A stretch of 43,040 bases of DNA. It comes from Opitutales bacterium. GTDB taxonomy: Bacteria > Verrucomicrobiota > Verrucomicrobiia > Opitutales > Coraliomargaritaceae. Below the pieces are notes generated by a model. It had not been told where the DNA came from. It was given only the letters and a program-made list of their open reading frames with translations, and searched no databases. Shown one piece after another: positions 8,465-17,962 of this stretch; positions within the stretch are counted from its first letter, which is position 1, and each line of letters opens with the position of its first letter. A program made the translations under genes and the position numbers. The DNA is taken from contig JABBCA010000030.1 of assembly GCA_018607135.1 (NCBI GenBank), positions 1-43,040 of the forward strand, written 5' to 3'.

Positions 8465-9310
8465 CTACATCAAGCGGCCCAAGAAGATGAGGAATACATT
8501 GATCAGAAGTAAGCCGAGTATGAATTTGACTACAGTGGCAGCGACAGCGATGGAAATGGCAGTCGTCCATTCTCGCACATCGGTTAATTGGCGGACCATA
8601 ATCATTAGTATGAAAAAGCCCAATCCGTCATCAATCAAACCAGAGAATTCAGCTGGTAGAATGATATTGATGACAGTGCTCGCGAATGCGACGGTTAAGC
8701 TCAAGAGGACGAGTTGGCGCCATAGTGCGGGAAAGCCAGTGAAGTGAAAGGCGAGCTTTAAAACAATGAAGACGACAATGGTTTCGAATATGAAGGTAAG
8801 AATGATGGCGAGTGCTCGTTCTTGTGGGGTCGGAGGTTCCACATCGTAGTAAGCATCATCATCGTAATCCTGATATGTGTAGTCTAGGCCTTCCTGCGCT
8901 TGCTCGTAGTCTGATCCGAGTAGGGTGTCACCGGTTGGCTCCATCGTCTCGGAAATATTAGGTGTTTCACGCAGCGGCTCGATTGCAGGCTCAGTTCCGA
9001 GTATGGGCTGGTTGCCGGCCGCTAGTGGATCTGACACCGCTTTGGGTTTAGGGCTTGGGCTTGCTGGGCTGGCTGCTGCACTTGCCTTGTTAAGCGGCAC
9101 TCCATTGATACTATGGAGTGCGTCATCGTGAAAAACATAGCGCTTACCATCTACGTATGTGAGTGTCTTGACTCCGTCTTTTTCTAAAGTAGACTGTGGC
9201 TTACCCATTTCGATACGCAACTCTCTGGCGGACATTCCACTTCTCGGTTCGGCAGCAGTAGTCACCACTAAAGAGCTAAGAGCGACTACAAATAGGAGAA
9301 TCACTTTCAT
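8465..9310 (-). CDS. BamE-like N-terminal plus C-terminal membrane module protein (281 aa)
   Basis: Layout: signal peptide (MKVILLFVVALSSLVVTTAA); residues about 25-75 resembling the SmpA/BamE-like fold found in many Verrucomicrobiota proteins (LRIEMGKPQSTLEKDG..TLTYVDGKRYVFHDDALHSINGV); a Pro/Ala/Glu-rich and then acidic Asp/Tyr linker (about 80-165); and about four membrane helices (about 165-281) homologous to the next gene. This would place the small domain and linker in the periplasm, tethered to the inner membrane. I know of no characterised homologue. It is the first gene of a two-gene minus-strand unit and starts 51 nt after the parC-like gene ends. Confidence 0.75.
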   Translation of the reverse strand: MKVILLFVVALSSLVVTTAAEPRSGMSARELRIEMGKPQSTLEKDGVKTLTYVDGKRYVFHDDALHSINGVPLNKASAAASPASPSPKPKAVSDPLAAGNQPILGTEPAIEPLRETPNISETMEPTGDTLLGSDYEQAQEGLDYTYQDYDDDAYYDVEPPTPQERALAIILTFIFETIVVFIVLKLAFHFTGFPALWRQLVLLSLTVAFASTVINIILPAEFSGLIDDGLGFFILMIMVRQLTDVREWTTAISIAVAATVVKFILGLLLINVFLIFLGRLM

Positions 9311-9361
9311 GGTAAGTTCTTAGTTGAGGGAGTTGGACTAGACCAGCGTCTTTTTACCGAT

Positions 9362-11440
9362 TTAGTTTTCTGCGTCTTCGCGGGCAGCCTTGGTCATACG
9401 CACAACATTACGAACGGAGTTTTTGGTCAAAATATTGCCGCCAGTTCCTCTGCCGCGAATCGCGTAATCTTTGAAGAAAACATCTTCCTCGGTTTTACGT
9501 AGTCGAGGTGCTGGCTTGAGGTTTACTTTGACCGCATCTGGGCGCCCTCCAGTTGGGTAGCAAGATAGGTAGAAAACCCGTGAGCCTGGTTTACCTTTAG
9601 TGAGGTCGTATTCCTTATCGCGGGTGACTCCACCAGTCGTGAAATGCTTGACCAGAGTTGGGCCTGTGCGACCGTCGCGATAGACCATGCAATAGGTCAG
9701 GGCGTTAGGCTCTGCACGGTTGAAAATATCGATGTGTAGGATGTTCTTACCGAAGAATGCCTTGGGGCTGACCTTACTGACGATGAGTGTGCCCTCTTGG
9801 TTGATGGCGATGATGTCGTCAAGGCTGGAGCATTTGCAGACGGCTTCGTCTTTTTTCATACTGGTTCCAGCGAAGCCTTCTTTTTTGTCCACATAAAGTG
9901 TCTCGTTGGCGATGACGACGTCTTGAGCAACGACTTTTTCAAACGAAGCGAGTTCAGTTTTACGCTCTCTGCCTTTACCGTAGTTCTTCTTTAATTCAGT
10001 GAACCATTTAATCGCGTATTTAGTCAGATACTTTAGGTTCTTAAGCGTCTCAGTGATTGCCTCTTCGAGGTTATGGATCAACTCATCTGCTTTGAAAGTG
10101 TCGAACTTAGAGATACGCTTAATTTTGATTTCAAGAAGCCGTAAGATGTCGTCTTCAGTGATTGCCCGCTTAAAGAGTTTCTTGTAAGGGGCGAGGCCTT
10201 TGTCGACGGTCGTGATGACACCTTCCCATGTTTCTTCTTCTTCGATGCGGCGATAAATCCGTTTCTCGATAAAGATTTTTTCGAGTGAACTGAAATGCCA
10301 TTTTTCTTCCAGCTCACTGAGTTGAATTTCTAATTCCAGTTGGAGTAGCTCACGAGTTTTTTCAGTCGCGAGGTAAAGCAGGTCGGCTGCTGAAAAGAAA
10401 TGCGGTTTCTCATTTTCGATGACGCAGATGTTGGTCGAAACGGAGAGTTCGCAATCTGTAAAGGCGTAGAGTGCTTGCTCGGATGTCTCAGCATCGGATC
10501 CAGAAGGGAGATAGACTAGAATTTCTACTTTATCGGCGGTATTGTCTTCGACGCGTGAGATTTTGATCTTTCCCTTGTCGTTAGCAGACAAAATCGAGTC
10601 AATCAGTGAAGTGGTCGTTTTACCAAAAGGAAGTTCTGTGATCGCTAGCAGGTTTTTTTTGCGTGTTTCGATTCGTGCACGAACTTTAACGCGGCCCCCA
10701 CGTTTACCGTTGTTGTATTCTGAGGCGTCGGCGATGCCTCCGGTCGGGAAGTCGGGCACGATCTCTGGCTTTTCTTTGCGAAGTAGGGCGATGCAGCCAT
10801 CGAGTAGCTCAATGAAATTGTGGGGTAGGATCTTGCAGGAAAGGCCGACCGCAATGCCTTCCGCTCCTTGAGCAAGCAGCAAAGGGAACTTAACTGGTAG
10901 TGTTTCTGGCTCTTTGTTACGGCCGTCGTAGGAGGAAAGCCATTTCGTGGTCTTCGGATTAAATACGATGTCGAGCGCAAACTTCGAGAGGCGGGCTTCG
11001 ATGTATCGAGCCGCTGCAGCAGAGTCACCAGTCAAGGTGTTTCCCCAGTTGCCCTGCATGTCGATGAGCAGGTCTTTTTGACCGAGCTGCACCATGGCAT
11101 CGCCAATGGAGGCATCACCGTGTGGGTGATATTTCATGGTGTTGCCGATTACGTTGGCCACTTTGTTATAGCGTCCATCTTCCAACTCTTTCATCGAGTG
11201 GAGTATGCGTCGTTGAACAGGCTTTAGGCCGTCGTTCGCATGTGGGACCGCACGTTCCAGAATCACATAGCTTGCGTAGTCCAGAAACCACTCGCTGAAC
11301 ATTTCATTTACATGCCCAGAGTTGCCTGTGAGATCGAAGAGCGCTTCGTCGGTGGTCTCCTGATCAGTAGACGCGGCTTTGGCGGCATCGAGTGTCAGTT
11401 CGAGGTTTTCGGCGTTCTTGGGGGTTTTCTTGCGGGGCAT
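9362..11440 (-). CDS. parC: DNA topoisomerase IV/gyrase subunit A family protein (ParC-like)
   Basis: 692-aa type IIA topoisomerase breakage-reunion subunit. Seen: a conserved start of the catalytic core (EWFLDYASYVILERAVPHANDGLKPVQRRIL), the winged-helix segment with KYHPHGDASIGDAMVQLGQ, the active-site Tyr146 in AAAARYIE, a long coiled-coil region about 360-490, and only a short C-terminal section (about 500-690) with degenerate beta-pinwheel blades. The usual gyrase GyrA-box is not apparent, which with the length favours topoisomerase IV (ParC) as found in Bacteroidota and Verrucomicrobiota over GyrA. The first 45 residues are a poorly conserved charged extension. It works with an ATPase subunit (ParE), whose gene is not in this window. 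It is a target of quinolones in other bacteria. Confidence 0.88.
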   Translation of the reverse strand: MPRKKTPKNAENLELTLDAAKAASTDQETTDEALFDLTGNSGHVNEMFSEWFLDYASYVILERAVPHANDGLKPVQRRILHSMKELEDGRYNKVANVIGNTMKYHPHGDASIGDAMVQLGQKDLLIDMQGNWGNTLTGDSAAAARYIEARLSKFALDIVFNPKTTKWLSSYDGRNKEPETLPVKFPLLLAQGAEGIAVGLSCKILPHNFIELLDGCIALLRKEKPEIVPDFPTGGIADASEYNNGKRGGRVKVRARIETRKKNLLAITELPFGKTTTSLIDSILSANDKGKIKISRVEDNTADKVEILVYLPSGSDAETSEQALYAFTDCELSVSTNICVIENEKPHFFSAADLLYLATEKTRELLQLELEIQLSELEEKWHFSSLEKIFIEKRIYRRIEEEETWEGVITTVDKGLAPYKKLFKRAITEDDILRLLEIKIKRISKFDTFKADELIHNLEEAITETLKNLKYLTKYAIKWFTELKKNYGKGRERKTELASFEKVVAQDVVIANETLYVDKKEGFAGTSMKKDEAVCKCSSLDDIIAINQEGTLIVSKVSPKAFFGKNILHIDIFNRAEPNALTYCMVYRDGRTGPTLVKHFTTGGVTRDKEYDLTKGKPGSRVFYLSCYPTGGRPDAVKVNLKPAPRLRKTEEDVFFKDYAIRGRGTGGNILTKNSVRNVVRMTKAAREDAEN

Positions 11441-11654
11441 GAATGGTTCGTTCGGTAGTCTGTGGAAGTAAACTGTGGAGGAAGCCGAAATCGCAGCTGT
11501 GGATCAAGTCGAAATAGAGGGTAGGCCGGGAAATCCTAAATTTTCTTCTCCTGCCTGGGAGTGTGCCCCAGATGAGGGCAATTTTGTATGTTTGCTGGTT
11601 CCAGTTATTGAGCAATAAGTTGTGTAATAAATTAGGTTAGCGCACTGAATAAAT

Positions 11655-11708
11655 ATGAAAAAAATGATCTTTTTGCTTATCGTGTGCGTGTTTCCTGCTA
11701 GCTATTAG
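11655..11708 (+). CDS. possible 17-aa hydrophobic leader peptide upstream of pckG
   Basis: ATG AAA AAA ATG starts a 17-codon frame encoding MKKMIFLLIVCVFPASY and ends at TAG, 3 nt before the pckG ATG. The sequence has the shape of a signal-peptide n- and h-region. It could be a regulatory upstream ORF coupled to pckG translation, the leftover start of a deleted exported gene, or chance. No attenuator hairpin is clear between it and pckG. Confidence 0.3.
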   Translation: MKKMIFLLIVCVFPASY

Positions 11709-11711
11709 ATA

Positions 11712-13517
11712 ATGACTAAAAGCAATACCCCGAAGACGTCTCACAAAGCGCTGTTAAAATGGGTTGAGAAGATGGTGACTCTCTGTGAGCCAGAATCTGT
11801 TCAATGGTGCGATGGCACACAAAAAGAGGCGGATAGCCTATTTGCCATGATGGTGAAGAAGGAGATGTGCATTAAGTTGGATGAGGATAAACGTCCGAAT
11901 AGCTATCTCTTTCGCTCCGACCCGAATGATGTCGCGCGCGTCGAGTCGAAGACTTTTATTTGTTCTCAAAATAAAGATGGCGCTGGGCCGACTAATAATT
12001 GGGAAGAGCCTCGCGTGATGCGTCGTAAGATGAAGAAGCTCTTCCAGGGCTGCATGCATGGGCGCACAATGTATGTGATACCCTTCAGTATGGGGCCTAT
12101 TGGTGGACCGATTTCAAAGATAGGCGTAGAGATTTCAGATTCTCCTTATGTGGTAGTCAATATGCGGATTATGGCGCGTATTGGTAATCCGGTTTTAGAT
12201 GCACTGGGTAAGGATGGGATGTTTGTGCCGTGTTTGCACTCAGTGGGCTGCCCACTGGACGAGGGGGTTGAAGATGTGGCATGGCCGTGTAACCCTGAAG
12301 ATACGCATATTGTGCATTTTCCTGAAGAGCGCACCATCGTCTCTTATGGGTCGGGATATGGTGGAAATGCATTGCTCGGTAAAAAATGCCTTGCGCTACG
12401 CATCGCTTCAACACTGGCTCGAGACGAGGGCTGGATGGCTGAGCATATGTTGATTCTTGGTGTTGAAGAGCCGGACGGTCAAAAGACTTACGTCACTGCC
12501 GCATTCCCAAGCGCGTGTGGTAAAACCAATTTTGCGATGGTCATTCCGCCGAAGGAAATGGAGGGCTATAAGGTGACTTGCGTGGGGGACGACATCGCTT
12601 GGATCAAGCCAGGCGAGGATGGGTGCCTTTATGCGATCAATCCAGAGGCTGGTTTCTTCGGAGTGGCACCTGGCACCTCTGAAGCCACCAATCCTAATGC
12701 CATGGCATCGTGCTCGAAGGATAGTATCTTTACCAATGTCGCACTGACCGATGATGGCGATATATGGTGGGAAGGCATGACTGAAGAAGTTCCTGCGCAT
12801 TTGATCGACTGGAAGGGTAATGATTGGACACCTGACTCTAAGACACCCTCATCACACCCGAATAGTCGATTCACTGCGCCTGCGGCGAATTGTCCAGTGA
12901 TTGATGAGAATTGGGAGAAACCAGAAGGAGTGCGTGTGCACGCCATGATCTTTGGTGGTCGCCGCATGCACGACGTGCCCTTGGTGACACAGGCATTTAA
13001 TTGGGGGCATGGTGTTTACCTTGGAGCCACTACGGGGTCGGAAATGACCGCTGCGGCAGAGGGCAAAATGGGTGCTCTGCGTCGTGACCCGATGGCGATG
13101 CTACCGTTCTGTGGCTATCACATGGGAGATTACTTCCGTCACTGGATTAGTATGCAGCGCTCCCTGACAGAGACCCCGCGTATTTTCAACGTAAATTGGT
13201 TTCGTAAGGATGATGAGGGTAACTGGTTATGGCCCGGTTTTAGTGAGAACATGCGTCCATTGAAGTGGATCGTCGAACGTGCCACGGGTCGCGCACTTGC
13301 GAAGGAAACACCGATTGGTTGGATGCCGCGCTACGAGGATCTTGATTGGCGCGGAATGGAAAACTTTACTGAGGAAAATTTCAACAAGTTGATGTCCATT
13401 GATCGTGAACGCTTACGAATGCAGACGCTGCAGCACGAGGAGCTCTTTTTGAAATTGTTTCAGCATTTACCGAAAGAAATGATCTTTGAGCGTGAGTTAT
13501 TGATCTCTAGGTTGTAA
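11712..13517 (+). CDS. pckG: phosphoenolpyruvate carboxykinase (GTP)
   Basis: 601 aa, the normal length for the GTP-dependent class. Diagnostic features: P-loop region FPSACGKTN (Pro266-Asn273) with the reactive Cys269; [13 protein letters not shown] metal/oxaloacetate region; FFGVAPGTS; and [21 protein letters not shown]. It converts oxaloacetate and GTP to PEP, CO2 and GDP, the entry step to gluconeogenesis, or the reverse as an anaplerotic reaction in some fermenters. It is cytoplasmic. It stands alone between the parC-like gene (divergent) and the TonB operon, with 499 nt free downstream. The start codon has no Shine-Dalgarno motif and is immediately preceded by the mini-ORF at 11655-11708, which may influence its translation. 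Confidence 0.96.
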   Translation: MTKSNTPKTSHKALLKWVEKMVTLCEPESVQWCDGTQKEADSLFAMMVKKEMCIKLDEDKRPNSYLFRSDPNDVARVESKTFICSQNKDGAGPTNNWEEPRVMRRKMKKLFQGCMHGRTMYVIPFSMGPIGGPISKIGVEISDSPYVVVNMRIMARIGNPVLDALGKDGMFVPCLHSVGCPLDEGVEDVAWPCNPEDTHIVHFPEERTIVSYGSGYGGNALLGKKCLALRIASTLARDEGWMAEHMLILGVEEPDGQKTYVTAAFPSACGKTNFAMVIPPKEMEGYKVTCVGDDIAWIKPGEDGCLYAINPEAGFFGVAPGTSEATNPNAMASCSKDSIFTNVALTDDGDIWWEGMTEEVPAHLIDWKGNDWTPDSKTPSSHPNSRFTAPAANCPVIDENWEKPEGVRVHAMIFGGRRMHDVPLVTQAFNWGHGVYLGATTGSEMTAAAEGKMGALRRDPMAMLPFCGYHMGDYFRHWISMQRSLTETPRIFNVNWFRKDDEGNWLWPGFSENMRPLKWIVERATGRALAKETPIGWMPRYEDLDWRGMENFTEENFNKLMSIDRERLRMQTLQHEELFLKLFQHLPKEMIFERELLISRL

Positions 13518-14016
13518 GCATCGCTCACAGTCAATGTCCCGCAAATGTGCTGTAGCTTTATCGCTTAGACACTCATGAATTGTGATTATACTGCGGGAGA
13601 CTCTGATGGTGGGGTATCTCGTGGAATGTATACTTACTGATTCCGTCATGCGATAGATCCATGGTGCGTTGGCAATTGTTGGGAATTTTTTATCAACGAA
13701 AAACAATGTGGATGAGCGGATTGTGTAGAGTAACATTCGAAATTTTGAAGCCGCAGATTTCATCTGTTTAGGCGTTTAATTTCACCCGATCACTATTAGT
13801 TTTTGTTGAGTCACGCCTTGCAGGTTTCAAAGGAGGTTCAGCTTCAAGTATATATAAATAAGGAATTTATGGATTACCCTCGATAAGCAACGTTTATGCT
13901 GGGCAGCCCGCATGGTAATTTGTAGCTATGATGCTGTGATTCACAATAAAGGTATTGCATCAGCCGAAATTACTAAACACTCCTAATCCTAAAGTTTCTG
14001 ACTCCTATAACAATTT
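13518..14016. other. intergenic region, probable TonB-operon promoter region
   Basis: 499 nt without a supported gene. It must hold the 3' end of the pckG transcript and the promoter of the operon starting at 14017. I see AT-rich stretches (for example TATATATAAATAAGG near 13848) but no boxes I would stand behind, no clear terminator, and no RNA gene. An 88-codon minus-strand frame that overlaps the pckG end has no protein-like features. Confidence 0.5.
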
Positions 14017-14775
14017 ATGAAAATTAAAATCCTACTCGGAATGGGCTTTGCGGCGTCGTTTTTACCGCTCCAAGGCCAAGAAGATAAAATCGGGGAGACC
14101 CGAGATGTATTAGATCAGTGGGTGGAAACCCAGCAGATCATTTCAGAAACAAAAAGTAATTGGGATTTGGAGCGATCGATATTACAAGACAGCGAATCTT
14201 TATTGACGAGTGCGCTGGAGCGGCTCGACGAAGATTTGGAAGAGCTAGACCAGACTGCGACTGCGGCCGATGAGGAACGCTCGGGCCTAACCGCCGAAAA
14301 AGAAGTCTTGAGTGCTGCATCAGCGGTGGTTGAAGATAAAATTGGTGAGCTTGAAACGAAAGTGAAAGCGATTGTTGCGACCTTTCCTGAGCCTTTGGTA
14401 GATCGCATCAAGCCGCTCATTCGCCGTTTACCGAAAGATTCATCGAAGACGAAACTGACGATGGGAGAGCGCGTGCAAAACATCGTCGGCATTCTCAGCC
14501 AAGCTGACAAATTTAATGGCACCATAACGCAGACAAGTGAGTCGCGCGAGATCGAGGGCGGCAAAGTGATTGAAGTTCGCACGATTTACTGGGGGCTTGG
14601 AGGTGCTTACTTTGTGGATGCGGCTGGCGAGTATGCTGGCGTTGGGTTTCCTGGAGAAAACGGTTGGGAATGGCCTCGCATCGAGGGGGCGGGTCCTGAA
14701 ATTAAGCGTCTGCTAGATGTCTATGAAGGCACTGGTGAGATACAATTCGTAGAGGTTCCTGCCCACATCAAGTAA
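14017..14775 (+). CDS. DUF3450 family periplasmic protein of a TonB system
   Basis: 252 aa. Signal peptide [20 protein letters not shown], then a long alpha-helical coiled coil (residues about 25-120, heptad-like Leu/Glu/Asp pattern), then a C-terminal globular part with [24 protein letters not shown], characteristic of DUF3450. In gamma-proteobacteria, DUF3450 genes sit with TtpC-like TolQ/ExbB, ExbB, ExbD, TonB and TPR genes in TonB2-type operons, exactly the order seen here. The protein presumably acts in the periplasm with the large ExbB homologue that follows 20 nt later, which has a similar coiled coil. It is the first gene of a six-gene operon. The precise biochemical role is unknown in the family. 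Confidence 0.9.
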   Translation: MKIKILLGMGFAASFLPLQGQEDKIGETRDVLDQWVETQQIISETKSNWDLERSILQDSESLLTSALERLDEDLEELDQTATAADEERSGLTAEKEVLSAASAVVEDKIGELETKVKAIVATFPEPLVDRIKPLIRRLPKDSSKTKLTMGERVQNIVGILSQADKFNGTITQTSESREIEGGKVIEVRTIYWGLGGAYFVDAAGEYAGVGFPGENGWEWPRIEGAGPEIKRLLDVYEGTGEIQFVEVPAHIK

Positions 14776-14795
14776 CGCTTTAGCTCGTCTTAGTC

Positions 14796-16178
14796 ATGCA
14801 GATTTTAAAAAATACTCTTCTAGTTGGTCTACTTGGTGCGTTTTCGCTAGGTGCGCACGGCCAATCCTTTAATTCCGCTTCCAGTCAGGCAAAAGCTGAC
14901 TTAAAAGCATCGCTCGCCGAGTTAGCCGAAGTGCGAGCAACGATTACCGCGGAAAAAATTCCGCTCGTAAGTGCGGTTGCCAAAGTCGAAGACGAGGTGA
15001 TTCGCAAGAAAGACGAAGTGGACCGTCTCCGCCGTCTCCGTGATAACAGCGATCTTGGCCTTAACCGCTTGCGCGATCAGGTAGAATCGATGAAGCAGCA
15101 AAATGAATACGCTGCTGGTTTGTTGGATGAATTCGTTCGTTCCTTCGAAACTCGTATCGATTATAGTGAGACACAGCTCTATTCACAAGCGACTGAAGAT
15201 GCGCGTTTGGCATTGGATGACTCTGATATGTCGCAAGCGGAACGTTTTGAAAAACAACTCGATGTGATCGGTGTTGCGCTGGATCGGATGGACAAGCTTG
15301 TGGGTGGTTACACGTTCGAAGGTCGTGCACTTGAGCCGCAGTCGGGTGGCATTGAAGAGGGCACCTTTGCCGTTTACGGCCCAACAGTTTATTTCGTATC
15401 TAAACAGTCCGATCTCGCTGGACTTACATTCAATAAGCTCAATGCGGCTGAAGCAGCGATCGCCATACCAGGAGCGGAGTTTACCTCAGGTATTCGTAAC
15501 TTTATTGAAGGTGGTAAAGGCACGATTCCAGCAGACGCGACACTCGGTAAAGCCATCAAAGTAATACAAGGCAATGACACCATTCTTGAGCATCTCGCAA
15601 AGGGGGGCAGTGTTGGATATGTGATTATCGCTTTAGGTCTCGTATGCGTGCTCTTGGGTGTGATTAAGTTCTTCGAGGTCTCCAAGTTCAAAGCTCCGAC
15701 TCCAGAAACTTTGCAAACGGTGCTCACTCACTTGGAGTCAGGCGACGTCGCAAACGCATCCTCTGCAGCAGCAGCAGACAAGACTGGGCTGATCTCTGCG
15801 GGCGTTGAGCATGCTAAAGACAGTCGTGGCACGCTTGAAGAAATTCTTTACGAAAGAATTTTGGCGGCTCGTCCAGGACTAGAGCGCTTCCTCCCATTCA
15901 TTGCACTGACTGCGGCTGCGGCTCCTTTGTTGGGCCTCTTGGGAACGGTTACGGGTATGATTAAGACGTTTAACTTGATTACTATCTTTGGCACGGGAGA
16001 TGCGAAGAGTCTGTCCTCAGGTATCTCCGAAGCACTGGTCACCACAGAGCTCGGTCTTATAGTCGCGATTCCTGCGTTGATTATACACGGCCTGCTGTCT
16101 CGTCTCGCCCGTCAAAAGCTAGGCGAGATGGAGCAGACTGCGGTTGGTTTTGTGAACGGCATCGCCCAGAACGATTAA
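14796..16178 (+). CDS. large MotA/TolQ/ExbB proton channel protein (TtpC-like)
   Basis: 460 aa. A signal sequence ([22 protein letters not shown]) leads a periplasmic coiled-coil domain (about 24-260), then a first membrane helix ([21 protein letters not shown], about 270-290), a cytoplasmic loop, and two more helices in the TolQ/ExbB signature region: [25 protein letters not shown] and [23 protein letters not shown]. The long periplasmic N-terminus distinguishes it from ordinary ExbB and matches TtpC of Vibrio TonB2 systems. It probably forms part of the proton-driven motor with the ExbB and ExbD encoded downstream and contacts the DUF3450 protein. It is in an operon, 33 nt before exbB. Confidence 0.92.
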   Translation: MQILKNTLLVGLLGAFSLGAHGQSFNSASSQAKADLKASLAELAEVRATITAEKIPLVSAVAKVEDEVIRKKDEVDRLRRLRDNSDLGLNRLRDQVESMKQQNEYAAGLLDEFVRSFETRIDYSETQLYSQATEDARLALDDSDMSQAERFEKQLDVIGVALDRMDKLVGGYTFEGRALEPQSGGIEEGTFAVYGPTVYFVSKQSDLAGLTFNKLNAAEAAIAIPGAEFTSGIRNFIEGGKGTIPADATLGKAIKVIQGNDTILEHLAKGGSVGYVIIALGLVCVLLGVIKFFEVSKFKAPTPETLQTVLTHLESGDVANASSAAAADKTGLISAGVEHAKDSRGTLEEILYERILAARPGLERFLPFIALTAAAAPLLGLLGTVTGMIKTFNLITIFGTGDAKSLSSGISEALVTTELGLIVAIPALIIHGLLSRLARQKLGEMEQTAVGFVNGIAQND

Positions 16179-16211
16179 TTCCCGAACCACTATTTTTTAA
16201 GTTTAACAATT

Positions 16212-16796
16212 ATGTTGGAAGATATCTTAGGCATTTGGTTGAGCGGCGGATGGGTGATGATCCCTCTCGCTCTCCTTGCTGTATTGATTTATTCAATCGG
16301 CCTAGAGCTGTTGCTGTATCTTCGTCAAGGCAATATGCAACTTGGGCATGAGAGTGAATGGTTGGTTTGGATTCAAGACCCATCGAAGGCAACCGGACGC
16401 GCGGGTGAGATCATTCGCTACACGCAAGATGGTGTCTCGACTTCCAAACACGTTCGCAACCGTTTCGAAGAAGTTCGCCTAGACTTGGTGACTGGTGCGG
16501 AACGTCGCTTGGTGTTTCTAACTACTTTAGTCGCCGCAGCTCCCCTCATGGGACTGCTTGGCACGGTGATCGGCATGCTCGGCACCTTCGCTGCGATATC
16601 GATGGGGGGAGGCTCTGAAACCGCCGCCATGGTTGCCGCAGGTATTTCTGAAGCACTGATTACCACACAGACTGGCCTCTTTATCGCCTTACCAGGCATT
16701 TTTCTCACGCTTATTATTCGTCGCCGTAAGCACTCTGTTGAGGCGGCTTTATCACGGATTGAATCGCTTAGCCTAACACAGCTGAAGCTCGACTAA
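16212..16796 (+). CDS. exbB: ExbB/TolQ proton channel protein
   Basis: 194 aa, smaller than classical ExbB (about 240) but with all three helices: an N-terminal helix ([24 protein letters not shown]), then [25 protein letters not shown] and [25 protein letters not shown], the canonical pore-lining helices with conserved Thr and Glu. It forms a pentameric inner-membrane channel around ExbD and converts the proton gradient into motion of TonB. It has the same family core as the preceding protein but lacks the periplasmic extension. Downstream spacing to exbD (80 nt) is larger than elsewhere in the operon and contains an 8-nt period repeat. Confidence 0.93.
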   Translation: MLEDILGIWLSGGWVMIPLALLAVLIYSIGLELLLYLRQGNMQLGHESEWLVWIQDPSKATGRAGEIIRYTQDGVSTSKHVRNRFEEVRLDLVTGAERRLVFLTTLVAAAPLMGLLGTVIGMLGTFAAISMGGGSETAAMVAAGISEALITTQTGLFIALPGIFLTLIIRRRKHSVEAALSRIESLSLTQLKLD

Positions 16797-16876
16797 TTGA
16801 AATGCTGAAAATCTGAAACTCTGAAAAGAGTGATCACTTATACCTCCTGAATTCTAGCTTCTAACTTCTTAAAAAT

Positions 16877-17275
16877 ATGCGCCGAAATTTAACAGCCGAT
16901 GAACGCGACGACGTAGAGATCAATCTCTCTCCGATGATCGACATGGTCTTTATTCTATTGATCTTCTTTATTGTGACTACCGTCTTCGTTGAAGAGACAG
17001 GTGTGGAAGTCAATAAACCCGATGCGGGCGGTTCGGTAAACCTCGAGAAAAACAGTATTTTGATCGCGGTGACCGCTGATAACAAAGTGATTTATGGTGG
17101 TCGCGATATTGGCGTCAGTGGAGTGGCACCGATTGTAAAGCGCCTTACATTGCAGGAAGATATCCCCGTGATCATTCAGGCAGACTCTGCAGCAAACCAT
17201 GGTGTTTTCTCGCGTGTTTATGGTGAGGCTAAGCTAGCTGGGGCGAAGTTAATTAACTTTTCCACAAAGCGTTAA
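16877..17275 (+). CDS. exbD: ExbD/TolR biopolymer transport protein
   Basis: 132 aa. A short cytoplasmic start ([19 protein letters not shown]), one membrane helix with the essential proton-carrying acid Asp22 ([19 protein letters not shown]), and a periplasmic domain (about 45-132) ending in [24 protein letters not shown], the typical ExbD/TolR C-terminus. With ExbB it forms the motor that energises TonB. tonB starts 12 nt downstream, so translation is probably linked. No truncation is seen, and length is standard for the family. Confidence 0.94.
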   Translation: MRRNLTADERDDVEINLSPMIDMVFILLIFFIVTTVFVEETGVEVNKPDAGGSVNLEKNSILIAVTADNKVIYGGRDIGVSGVAPIVKRLTLQEDIPVIIQADSAANHGVFSRVYGEAKLAGAKLINFSTKR

Positions 17276-17287
17276 CATCTTTCGAGT

Positions 17288-17950
17288 ATGGCACCTGTTT
17301 ATAAAGGTTTCAGTAATAGGAAGACATCTAAAACTGTCGGTATTACGCTCGGTGTAAGTGTGAGCGCGATCTTGTTTATTGCGATACCGCTTACCCAAAT
17401 TTTCACGCAATATGAGCGTTCAAACAACGATATCGATGCGATCGAATTTGCGACGCCTCCACCTCCACCGATGGAAGAGGAGCCACCGCCACCACCGCCA
17501 CCAGAAGAAGAGCCACCACCTCCAGAGTTTGAGCCACCGCCACCTCCTATCTCTCTTGAGCAACTTGAGATCGCACTGGAAGCTGGAACAGGGGACGCCG
17601 TGAGCGGTGACTTTGCGATGCCAAGTTTGAAAATCGATAAGGACGAGCTTGGTGGTTTAGACATATTTGATATCAACGATCTGGATAAGAAGCCTGGCAC
17701 CCAGAAGCAAGTAGCCCCGATCTATCCCATTGATGCGACGCGCCAAGGCTTAAGCGGTTGGGTGCGTGCAGAGTTTATCATCGATAAGCGCGGTAATGTC
17801 GTGAACGTAAAGATCATTCGTTCCAGCAATGCTATTTTCGAGAAGCCTACTATCAATGCGCTTCGTCAGTTTAAATTTAGCCCGGGAGAGAAGGGCGGCA
17901 AAGTAGTCACCACTCGTGCCCGTATCGAAATCCCATTCACTATCGAGTAA
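17288..17950 (+). CDS. tonB: TonB family protein
   Basis: 220 aa. A cytoplasmic N-terminus and one membrane helix (VGITLGVSVSAILFIAIPLTQIF) are followed by a proline/glutamate-rich rod (about residues 56-95, runs of 4-7 prolines broken by EEE) that spans the periplasm. The C-terminal TonB domain (about 140-220: PIYPIDATRQGLSGWVRAEF, then VVNVKIIRSSN and ALRQFKFSPG) docks to TonB boxes of outer-membrane receptors. It delivers ExbB/ExbD energy for uptake of large or scarce substrates. No TonB-dependent receptor lies within the window, so the substrate is not indicated. The TPR gene begins 12 nt later. Confidence 0.94.
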   Translation: MAPVYKGFSNRKTSKTVGITLGVSVSAILFIAIPLTQIFTQYERSNNDIDAIEFATPPPPPMEEEPPPPPPPEEEPPPPEFEPPPPPISLEQLEIALEAGTGDAVSGDFAMPSLKIDKDELGGLDIFDINDLDKKPGTQKQVAPIYPIDATRQGLSGWVRAEFIIDKRGNVVNVKIIRSSNAIFEKPTINALRQFKFSPGEKGGKVVTTRARIEIPFTIE

Positions 17951-17962
17951 CCCATAATCTTT

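Noticed and set aside
12408-12967. Long antisense frames over pckG
   Set aside because: Shadows of a strongly conserved gene; no independent support.
13497-13763. 88-codon minus-strand frame after pckG
   Set aside because: Overlaps the pckG end and shows no recognisable motif.
17299-17700. 133-codon minus-strand Gly/Ser-rich frame
   Set aside because: It is the antisense of the proline-rich region of TonB, where repeat codons keep the opposite strand open.
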